Source: Auxenochlorella pyrenoidosa (Eukaryota > Chlorophyta > Trebouxiophyceae > Chlorellales > Chlorellaceae). From it: a stretch of DNA of 29,190 nt. The first letter of the stretch is position 1. Each line of letters starts with the position of its first letter. The DNA is taken from assembly GCA_001430745.1 (NCBI GenBank), contig KQ481993.1, positions 883,625 to 912,814 of the forward strand, written 5' to 3'. A model generated the notes under the pieces. It made no database searches. It had not been told where the DNA came from and was given only the letters and a program-made list of their open reading frames with translations. The position numbers and the translations under genes were made by a program. Positions 1 to 8,560 of this stretch are shown here, piece by piece.

Positions 1-1
1 G

Positions 2-1103
2 CTGCGCGCGCTCAACGCGCTGCTGCCGCCCGACGTGCGCGCGCTGGCGGCCCGGGAGGTCCCCCTGGACTTCAACGTGCGCTACGCGCTGCGCAAGACC
101 TACACCTATGACCTGGACCTCTCTCCCGCCGCCGCCGACCCCTTCCTGCACCGCTTCCGCCACCGCCCGCGCCGCCCCGAGGCGCTGCGCCTGGGCGCCA
201 TGGCCGACGCGGCGGCGCTGTTTGTGGGCACCCACGACTTCTCCAACTTTGCCAATGTGTCGGCAGACGGCTCGCACGCGCGGAAGAACCCCGTCAAGAC
301 CATCCTGCGCTACGAGCTGGTGCCCATCGAGGGCGGCGCCAGGTGGGCTGCTGGCGCTGGGATGGCTGCTTCTGCTGTGACCCCAGGAAAGAAATGTGTT
401 GCGAGGTCGAGGGGCCTGGAAGAGGGAAAAGACTGGAGCGCCTGTCTAGCGGGGCTTGCACCGGCTGCTGGCCTGCTTTCCTGAGAGGGCAGTTGCAGGG
501 GCTGGTGGGAGCCCTGAGGGCACTTGCAGGCTGCCGGTCCCCCGCTTGCCCTGTGCTGTCCCGCCAACACGAAGCTCCGATGAACACTTCACCGACTTCT
601 TGGTTGCTGCCCCCCTGCCTGCAGACTGGAGGTGGAGGGCACCGGGTTCCTGTACAAGCAGGTAGGTGCACCCGGCATGCAGGGTGGGCAGCGCCGGCCT
701 CACCGCTGGCGTTGCGCTGACCTGCCGCGGCTTGCAGGGCGCAAACTGCCAAAGGCGCTGCAGCCGCCCTGTCTGTGCGCACGCAGTTGCTGACCAGGCG
801 GCACCTTAAAATCGGCCCAGGCTGCCCCGTGAGCCCCCTCCCCCGCCATGCCACCCCTGGCAGGTGCGCCACATGACAGGCGCCCTGCTGGCTGTGGGCG
901 CGGGCCAGCTGAGCCCCGATGCGATCTCGGCAGCACTGGCGGCGGGCGGCCAGGCCCGCACCGGCGCCGAGCGCCACGCCTGGCGCGGCTGGACGGTGGC
1001 AGAAGCCAAGGGCCTCTGCCTGCAGGCGGTGGAGTACCCTGCTGCCAGCGAGCTGCTGCTGCCGCCAGACCAGCGGCTGCTGGTGTCATCGGATGACGAC
1101 TGA
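2..1103 (+). CDS. tRNA pseudouridine synthase, TruA/PUS family (3' part; 5' end outside window)
   Basis: Exons 2-342 (continuing upstream), 625-661 and 864-1103; splice phases join correctly and the protein ends ...LLVSSDDD-stop. The visible part carries the C-terminal half of a TruA-type catalytic domain: a KTYTYDLDLS strand, a DPFLHRF segment, FVGTHDFSNFAN, then LEVEGTGFLYKQ joined to VRHMTGALLAVGAG, which matches the family's GxGFLYxxVRxMxGxLxxVG signature. WTVAEAKGLCLQAVEYP near the end matches the usual closing substrate-pocket strand. The family converts uridine to pseudouridine in tRNA anticodon arms. The catalytic aspartate (GRTDxGVHA motif) would lie upstream of the window, so activity cannot be judged here. 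Targeting (cytosol, nucleus or organelle) cannot be told without the N-terminus. The introns are short (282 and 202 nt) with canonical GT-AG ends. Confidence 0.9.
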
Positions 1104-2027
1104 TTATATCTTGTTTGACCCCTGGCGTGATCGACAGCGACCATGCCTGGACCCACCTGCATATTTGACCTTACATGCACTGCTGTCGACCCTGCTACGC
1201 GTCAACCTGCCATGCCAGGTGCAGCGCCGCCCGAGGCGGTCCATCCCTGCTTTGTGCCGGCTCTGTCCACCGCGCTTCCCACGGCTGGCACTGCACGATT
1301 TTTTTCTTCTGCCAAGTGTTCATTTGCGACTGGAACCTGCCTCTCTCACCATTGCCGCCTCCTCCGGTGCTGCCTGGATCCCCCATGCTCCCTACCCAAG
1401 CATCGCCACTGCCCTTGCTCAGCCCAGGCTCTCTTGCCTGCTCCTCCTCGCCGGCCAGTCTTGCCCAGCAGCTGTCCAAAATGTGCTGTAATCCTTGCCT
1501 GGCTCCACTACTGGGTACAGGAGTGGGGCCCCAGGGCCAAATCAGAGCTAACAAGCCTTTGACCGCTGGTGGTGCACACAGGCACTGTGGGCCCCAGGCA
1601 CCGCAGTCCCCAATGGTCGCACTTTTGACGGGGAGAGGAATTCCTAACAACGGTTGCCAACTGCTGCGAATTGGTTTGCACTGATAATCCAGGCAGCCGA
1701 CGAGCGCTTCCGGTTTCTAAACCACGTCTGCTACCTCATCGGTGGTCATCACCCCCAGGCTGTCAACATCCTAGTGATCTTGCGCAAACCCTAGCATTTA
1801 TTGGAGCTCTTAAAGCACGGAAATTTGCGTCAAATCGCCAAGCCCGCAAGGGTCCAACCTCTTGGGCCGCCGCATGCGCAGCATCGCGCCCTGCAAGTGC
1901 AGTCCATGCCTCATCAAGGTGCACGAGGACCCCCTGCACGGAATCTTGCGCCAGCAGCCCACTCTGCACCCCTCCCCGCCCGCCAGGCCTCCCAACCCTC
2001 CCACTCTCAACCACACAAGCCCTCAGG
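1104..2027. other. Intergenic stretch: 3' UTR of the pseudouridine synthase and upstream region of the next gene
   Basis: No reading frame here resembles a protein family or carries a convincing splice pattern. The first part should be the 3' UTR of the preceding gene, ending after the TGTAA at 1487-1491. The remainder is less GC-rich and should hold the promoter and 5' UTR of the small gene starting at 2028. No repeats or RNA genes were recognised. Confidence 0.5.
1487..1491 (+). promoter_or_regulatory. Candidate polyadenylation signal TGTAA
   Basis: TGTAA is the usual chlorophyte polyadenylation signal. It lies about 385 nt downstream of the stop codon at 1101-1103. That is long but plausible for an algal 3' UTR, and no nearer copy was noticed. 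Confidence 0.4.
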
Positions 2028-3003
2028 ATGTCCGGCGGCGCGGTGGTGAGTCGCAAGCGGTAGTTCGGCCTGGTCATGTGGCAGCTGCACAGCCAGCGTG
2101 CTGTTGCAGCAAGCAGACCGGCGGCTCGGTCATGGCCTGCTCACAAGCGCAGACCTTTAGGTCCTCCTCCCGCCCCTCATGGCCGTCTGGGCCGGTTCAT
2201 GTGCTCTTGAGTAGCATGGGGGCCCACCGCAGCACCTGGCGGCACTGCCGCCGCTCTCCCGCCCTGTGCAAGGCGGTGAGAGTAAAGGAACCACCCGAGC
2301 CCACCTGCCCTGCGTGCTGACCCCGCAGATTTCCGGTGTTCTGGCCGGCTTTGTCGGTGCATACGCCATGTGGACGATTAAGGCTGCCTACAGCAAGGAC
2401 AACCTGCCCAGGACGGTGGGTGGTGACTTGTGCCTCCCCTGCTTGATCACGCACCAAAGACGCACCCTGACTGCCAACCCCAGTTCAGATAGACTAGTGG
2501 CTGTTGCAGTGGTGGACAGTCAGGCGCTGCCAGGTGTTGCTGAGGAGCTCCTGCACAGCCTGCCTGGTTCCTGCCTGGCATGCCCGCATCCCACCCCTTG
2601 GACACCACCCCAAACCACCAATGCCTGTGCCTGCTGCCTTCCCCGCCCCGCAGTACACCGACCCGGCCTGGGCTGCCGCCACCAAGGAGTACCTGGCCAA
2701 CATGCCCCGCCAGGGCGCCGAGGGCACCATCGCCATGAGTGAGTGTGCATGGCTGCCTCTCGCGCCATGTGCCATGCTGCCTGCGCTGCTGGGCTGGGAG
2801 GTCCGTCCCTCGTGTGCTGGTCGGAATGCTGGTGATGCGCGGCGTATATTGAGGCTGCCTGTTTGCGACTCCCTGTCGTGGTGTGGAGCCAAGGCGCATT
2901 GCGGCACACTAGATGCCTTGGGCTGGCCCTCTCAATTCATCACGTGCTCATGCTCCTCACCCTAATCCCCGGCTTGACCGCAGACCCGGGCCGCATGTTC
3001 TGA
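2028..3003 (+). CDS. Small single-pass membrane protein, 69 aa, unknown function
   Basis: Four tiny exons: 2028-2045, 2329-2415, 2654-2738 and 2984-3003. All introns are GT-AG with phases 0, 0 and 1. The protein starts MSGGAVISGVLAGF and ends NPGRMF-stop. Residues about 7-25 form one hydrophobic segment (GVLAGFVGAYAMWTIKAAY), followed by a soluble tail with YTDPAWAAATKEYLANMPR. The size, short N-terminus, one membrane helix and aromatic/charged tail resemble small nuclear-encoded subunits of mitochondrial respiratory complexes, but I cannot match it to a named subunit, so that is inference only. The regular phases and the coherent protein across four exons are the main evidence that it is real. 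Confidence 0.6.
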
Positions 3004-3551
3004 GGCGCTGGCCTTGCCGCCTTCCAACGGCATGGCTACGCACGCACCCGTTGAGCGTGGCATCTGTCAACTTCGTTCACACCCATACTTTAGGCGATGC
3101 CAGCAGCCGCATAGTTGCATCGGAGCTGTAGAGTGCAGCGCTCCTGCTGGACCCCTCGCACACAACCTCCTACCTTCAGCCCCCATCAGCCCCTCGGGTT
3201 CCGCCACTCCTCTGCCTTCTGATTCCTGACTCGTCAGCCCATGTCCTGTGCCAAACCTTCGGCCTACATCCAACACTGCCCGCTCCTTCAGAATTTTCAT
3301 GCCCCAGCCCTCCCCATTTGATGCACCGCCGCGCACAGCCCTGCACACCGAGCCGCTGCCATTGGGATGGACCTTTTTGAACACCATGTCTGCAACCAAC
3401 ATTCGTCGCTGCACAACTTGCAAGAAGAGAGCCAGCCTGGCAGGGGCAAGGGTTCGCCAGCCGCCACAGGCACAAAGGCGCTGCTCTGCACCAGCTGTGC
3501 ACAAGGGGCATGCCGGTGCTGCCGAGCCCGCGGCAAGCATGCGGATCGCCC
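3004..3551. other. Intergenic region between convergent genes
   Basis: This 548-base stretch holds the 3' UTRs of the small membrane protein (+) and the BTB gene (-). I saw no TGTAA on either strand in a good position, and no coding frame, repeat or RNA gene. Confidence 0.5.
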
Positions 3552-6500
3552 TCACAGCCCCGGCAGGGCCCCGCTCACAGAGACATCCATCATGACCATT
3601 ATCTGGGCCTGGCGGTCCCCCCGCTCCGCCCTGACTACTACCTCTGCCCAGCGCCGCACAGCCTCGGGGTCTGGCTCGCCGCAGCCGGCCTCGCGAGCCA
3701 CTGCCTGCCGCAAGCGCGCATCTGACTCGGTGGCCTGCTCATCATCTTGGTCACCGCCGTCCAACGCGCTGTCCCGCTGCAGCAGCCGCAAACAGGCAGG
3801 TGGGCGTATTGGGGCTGAGGCTGGGAGCACGGCCCAGCGGTGATTCACAAGTGAGACAGGCCCGGCCACTGTTGCCAGCTGCATGGGCAGCACAACTCCC
3901 GATGCCCTCGGCAGCAGCCCTGCACACAAGCGGCACAGCTGCGCGTGCCGCCCCGACACGCACCCGTCGCTCGATTTCGGCCGCGAGGTGCGGGCAGGCA
4001 AAGCGAGCCAGGGCTGTCCACATCTCGGAGCTCTGCTCATACTCTGACTGGGAGGGCTGCTTCAGCTGCCACTGCATGGAGGGGTATTCCTCATTCAGGT
4101 CCGAAGCCTCCAGGTCCTCCTGCGTGACCTCATAGGCCTGCTGCGTCTGCTGTGCCTGCTGCACCTGCTGCGCATGCTGCGCACACAGCGCCCGCATCTG
4201 CTGGTGCTCCCGCAGCTCCACCTCCTCCTCCCTGGTCAGCTGGCCGCCGGCTTCCAGGTAGGCCACTGCCTCCACAGACACAATGCGCAGGCCCGCGTCA
4301 CGCCGCACCCAGACCGGGTCCCGGCTGGCCGCCGCCAGCGCTGCCGCCGCCAGCGCCTGCGGCAGCTCGTTGAATGCCGGCAGGGCTTGCAGCTCGCGCC
4401 AGCAGTCACCCGGCAGGCTGGCGAGGGCGCACCGGGCCAGCCGGGGGCGGGCGTGCCTGCAGGCCATGCGGCAAAACACCCGTCGAGTGAGTGCGGGCAG
4501 TGACAGCGTGGGGAGGGTGCAACAGCAGCTGCTCGCAGCTGCGCATGGGCGCAGGACGAGGGTTGCATGCCCCTCAACCCCGGGGAGGGGCGGTCACCCG
4601 CCCTCACCTGTCGGCAAATTGCAGGGTGTCCAGGGCCAGTCCCGCGCCCTCTGAGCGCCCCTCGTGGCGGAAGTGCCGGGCCAGGCTGCAGCGGCAGCGA
4701 GCGGGCAGCGCTCAGGGCAGCAACTTGCGTTGGAGTGGACGCAGCACGCCGCTCGCTGCGTCAAACGGGGACTGCATGCCTCGTGTGTACGAGCAGCCAC
4801 GGCGTGCCTTCCCTGGCCATGAGGCGCTGTACAACGGCTTGGCACAGACAGCTAAGCCATGCAGGACAGAGGCACAAGGTGCAGCGGCCGGCCCTGTCTG
4901 TCGCGCCGCCGAGGCCTCACCGCCGTGCCAGGGCGTAGTCGCACTCAGCTGCCAGGTCCTCCAGTCCCAGCTGCTGCGCCGCAGGCAGCACCTCCTTCGG
5001 CCCTGCGGGGCAGGGCGGGTGGGATGTCGGCGCGCAGGCCCGGCCATGCAGGCAGCAGGAGCTTGTTAAACTGGGTGTGCATGCAGTGCATGCCGCCGGC
5101 TGGGGCCCTCCTGCGGCGCTCATCTAGCGGTGCAGAGCCCACTCCCCGCACCTGCATGTTCGAAATTTGCCTCCTGCAGGTAGATCCAGCGCAGCAGGGT
5201 GTCCAGTATGGGTCCTGTGGGTGCAGCAGGGAGGACCACCTGCAGGCAGCGGGGGCGTCGGCGGGGGCGGTCTGCCTTGCTGCAGGCCAAAGCCGGCTGG
5301 CTGGCTGCAGGCAGACGATGAAACATGCATGGGGCTGAGCCTGGGGCAGCGTGTCAGGGAGTCGCCCAGCCATGTGGGATGATACTGCAGACAGAGGGTG
5401 GTGCAGCAAGCGCTGACAGCGGTGGCAGTGCCAAACTGGGCGGCCAGGCTGCCAGCCGCAGCAGATGTGCACCCACCGGTGTGCGAGGCGCGCTGCTCCC
5501 TCCTAGAGTGCCCTCCAGTTCGGGGCAGGCGGCGCAGATGACCGCACGGTGTGCCTGCCGCGTGGCGCCATCGCCTGCCTGCAGCTGCACGTCGCACAGC
5601 TGCCCCTGCTGCTGCTGCTCCCACAGCCGGCGCCGCAGCGCATCCGGCGGCGTCGGGGGGCCCTTTGGCCGGCAGTAGTCGGCACTGTGCACCTTTCGGC
5701 CTGGCAACTTTGGCCTGCAGAGGCAGGGCAGAATGAAGTGAGGCACGTGGGGGTGGGCCGGGTGGGGCTTGCCCCGAGCAGTGCTGACGAGCGCTGCTCA
5801 ATGACCTGGCAGCGGGCTGCATTTTGAAAGGCAGACATCCTTACTCCAACACCAGCGCCATGGGACCGCCATACTCCTCGATCTTGGCGCCTCCCGGGTC
5901 ATCCGCTTCATCTAGCATCTGCAGCGGCGGACGAGGGTGGGCGAGAATCAACCATATGGACTGCGACAGGTGCAGTCGTGGCGGCGGCAGGTTGTCCACG
6001 CATGTGGCGCCCTGACAACACCTGCTTGACTCCCAGACCGCTCACCATACGGATCTCGTCTTCGGTGTCCGCGCGCGCAAGCACAACCTCGCCGTTCGGC
6101 CACCTCGCGAGCCACAGGGAAGCCATACTGCCGCGGGCGTGCGCAAAATGTTCGTTCAGAGTATCTACAAGCGGGCTGAGGAAGTGTAAGAACAGCAAGC
6201 CGCTAGTTTGTACGCCATGCTGTGGCGGCGGCAGCAGCGGCAGCGTGCATGTGTGCCCGTGTGCTGCTTGTGGAGCACCTGACACAGTGTTACAACCGGG
6301 TGTTCACTGGCTTGGAACCTCAGGTTCGTTGTTGTGCATTGATCTGAAGCAGCCGCATCCAAGGTGTGGTATAGCAACGCCACATACGCATGTCCGTCAC
6401 CAAAGCACAGTAGTTGAGCTGCTTTCCATGCTTGCTTGTTTGGGCTTAAAGTCTGTCTATCCGCAACGGAACTTGCGACACAGACCCATAGGCCGCAGGA

Positions 6501-7015
6501 GCCCAGATGAGGACGATGCTGTCTTCATGCATCCAAACAATCAAGAACAACAAGCAAACTGTGTTCAGAACCTGGCAAGCTGGGCTTGCACAGGAAACGC
6601 TGCACTGATTGCAGGACTGATAGTCGAGGACGGTTTTCGCGCCATCAGCCTCGCTATGCTGATGGCCACCTCGGTGCAGCTTGCAAGCAAGGCACAGGCA
6701 TTTCCTCAAGCTCAAAATCACGGATTTAGTGCAAGATTCACCCACGTCGCAAAATGCCCGTCTCAACAGTTCTTTTAAGACTGCCAGCTTGCTGTGCCTA
6801 TCGGCAGACTGGACCAGCTCTTCTGGACTCAATGTCACCCTTAGATGGCCCATCTGTTGCACGACATGCTCCCAGCGCGAGAACACGGCTCCAGGGTCAT
6901 GCGATCTAGCGCCACCGATACTGCCCGCTGTGCGCTGCGCTGCGCCCGCTGCACGCCAGGAGGAAAGCAAAGCGCGTGCCGCAGTGCATTGAACCGGCTC
7001 TTCTCTGGCTTTCAT
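3552..7015 (-). CDS. BTB/POZ domain protein, 618 aa
   Basis: Ten exons, listed 5' to 3' on the minus strand: 7015-6746, 6518-6319, 6175-6046, 5918-5845, 5714-5473, 5214-5152, 5002-4921, 4685-4608, 4456-3964 and 3776-3552 (1857 nt). Residues about 1-200 are helical with no recognised motif; this part may be ARM-like, as in some plant BTB proteins. Residues about 255-353 form a BTB domain: LWEQ, GQLCDVQLQAGDG, RQAHRAVICAACPELEG, ILDTLLRWIYLQEANFEH, VLPAAQQLGLEDLAAECD. A helical region follows with the glutamine-rich stretch QQVQQAQQTQQAY, then an acidic C-terminus. BTB proteins often act as CUL3 ubiquitin-ligase adaptors, which is a family inference. The first three exons are AT-richer than the rest and the exon 2 borders are the least certain; the donor GAG|GTTCCA is weak. 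A later start within exon 1 is possible. Confidence 0.75.
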
Positions 7016-7064
7016 TCATACTCCATCAAGTTTTGACCTCAGGCGGCCCTCCGAAGCTAGAGAG
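7016..7064. promoter_or_regulatory. Very short divergent intergenic region between two start codons
   Basis: Only 49 bp separate the predicted start of the BTB gene (minus strand) from the start of the EF-hand gene (plus strand). Any shared promoter and both 5' UTRs must therefore overlap this stretch or extend into the opposite gene. No TATA-like box is evident. If the BTB start is further inside exon 1, the region is longer. Confidence 0.5.
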
Positions 7065-8198
7065 ATGGCCCGCCTCTCTTCCCATCTGCGCCTGCTGGGC
7101 CTCTCTCTGCTCTGCCTGAGCGTCGCCGCACAGTCTCAGTCTGCCCCTGTCATTTTGTCCGCCGCCGCGTCGCTGCTGGCCTCGCTGGCCACCGCCGGCG
7201 CTATGCCGTCCTGCATCCCTGCCGGCACAGGCACTGCAGAGCTGGCAGCTTATTTCGACTGCATCGACAGCACTCGTGACGGCGAGATTTCCTTCGATGA
7301 GGCGTGCACAAGCGCCCTGCCTGGCTGCGGTGAGAAGAGGGGGCGGGCAGCAGCTGCAGCCTTCACTGCGCGTCAGGCTTGCATGCTGCTCACACCAATT
7401 CACAGCCAAAACCTCGGGCCTCTGCCACCCTCTGGAACCCTCTGTAACATGCCTCGCCGCCGCCGCAATCCCCCCCCCCCTGCAGCCGATGCCCTGGACA
7501 ATGCCGACCAGGCGCTGCTCTCCCAGCTGCGCGCCGCCTTTGACAGACTGGACACCAACGCCGACGGTGAGGTGCTCCCCCTGCAGGGCAGCAACAGGGC
7601 CGGCGGCACCGTGCACAGTGCTGTGGTGGCCTGCCGGCAATGCCAGCTGGGCATGCCTGCACGCGCCCTTTGTCAGCACCTATGGCCGGCCCGCCCACTG
7701 CCGTGCTCCCCCCCTGTGTGCCCCCTGCTTGCAGGCCAGCTGTCCCCCGCCGAGTTTGATGTCGTGCTGGCCGACTTTTTTGGCGGCGCTGCCGGCGGCC
7801 CGGCCCCTGCCCCCGGCCCCATGATGGTGAGGGGGCCTGCCGTGGGTGCCACTGAGTGTTTGGGATGTGGGCGGCTGCTTGATGCCGCTGTTCAATGCCG
7901 CCGAAGGGTTGAGCCCTAGCCTGTCAGCAGGAGCCCGACATCGGGGGTTCAATCCCAGGAGCTGCATGCCTGCCGCAGGCGTGCGCATGGTGGCGCTTGG
8001 GCTTACAGGTCCCTTCCACCACCCCTCATGCCTCTGCAGATGCCTGCTGCCATCCCCGCCGCTGCCCCTGCTGCCGTGGAGGCTGTGCTCGCGCCCCGGC
8101 CCCTGCAGGCCCCCTCTAGCAGCGCCGCCAGCCGGACCTACCTGTTTGGCGCCGCCGCCGGCGTGCTGACCGCCCTGCTGGCACTCATCCACAGCTGA
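7065..8198 (+). CDS. EF-hand protein with signal peptide and C-terminal membrane segment, 198 aa
   Basis: Four exons: 7065-7329, 7486-7566, 7735-7826 and 8040-8198, all GT-AG. Residues 1-26 look like a signal peptide (LGLSLLCLSVAAQS). Two canonical EF-hand loops are visible. Residues 68-79 read DSTRDGEISFDE, with acidic or polar ligands at positions 1, 3, 5, 7, 9 and 12. Residues 111-122 read DTNADGQLSPAE, likewise complete. The second loop is interrupted by an intron after its DxNxD part. A Pro/Ala-rich linker (about 135-180) leads to a hydrophobic C-terminus (YLFGAAAGVLTALLALIHS) that could anchor the protein or serve as a GPI signal. Predicted role: a calcium-binding protein of the secretory pathway or cell surface. 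No catalytic domain is present. It is divergently transcribed from the BTB gene with 49 bp between start codons. Confidence 0.8.
7470..7480 (+). repeat. Poly-C run (11 C) immediately before a splice acceptor
   Basis: Eleven consecutive C precede TGCAG at 7481-7485. The run acts as the polypyrimidine tract of the acceptor that opens exon 2 of the EF-hand gene. Confidence 0.9.
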
Positions 8199-8278
8199 TC
8201 ATATTGCAGCCGGTCGCTACTGATTCTCTGCTCTGCGATCGCTGGCATTGATTATGATGCGTCGCACTGCCACTGATT

Positions 8279-8283
8279 TGTAA
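8279..8283 (+). promoter_or_regulatory. Polyadenylation signal TGTAA for the EF-hand gene
   Basis: TGTAA lies about 80 nt downstream of the TGA at 8196-8198, in the orientation of the gene. It is the standard chlorophyte signal. Confidence 0.6.
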
Positions 8284-8511
8284 TTTCAGTGTCCTCTGAG
8301 ACGGTCGAAGGCCTGTCAAAGATGCGGGCGCCCAGCATCTTACGACACAGCATCGCAGCCTGTCGTGCATTGGCCTAGCAACACCGATAAGCTGGACAGC
8401 CTAACGAACCATCTAAAGCAGGGAGCCTGGGTGGAACTTAATCGCGGCCCGCCTGCCAAGGTCACTGCTCGCGTGCCTCCTGTGCTTGAGGTCACTGTAT
8501 GTTACAGGGAG

Positions 8512-8516
8512 GGGAG
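8512..8516 (-). promoter_or_regulatory. Polyadenylation signal TGTAA for AXR1
   Basis: The plus strand reads TTACA, giving TGTAA on the minus strand about 45 nt beyond the AXR1 stop codon at 8561-8563. Confidence 0.6.
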
Positions 8517-8560
8517 CTGGCAGCGGGAGCAAAAGAGGGCAGGAGGGAGCGCCCCGCCGC

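Larger units (their letters stand above)
8199..8560. other. Intergenic region between convergent genes, with a poly(A) signal for each
   Basis: This 362-base stretch lies between the stop of the EF-hand gene (+) and the stop of AXR1 (-). It holds one TGTAA in each orientation at sensible distances (8279-8283 plus, 8512-8516 minus). No other feature was seen. Confidence 0.6.

Noticed and set aside
5836..5838. ATG on the minus strand right after the TAA at 5843-5841, as start of a separate BTB gene
   Set aside because: In that frame the protein does not reach the BTB reading frame. Splicing from the GTAAGG donor to the acceptor at 5715 joins both halves exactly in phase, so one gene is simpler. 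A downstream ATG at about 5825 could in principle splice in frame, so a split is not fully excluded.
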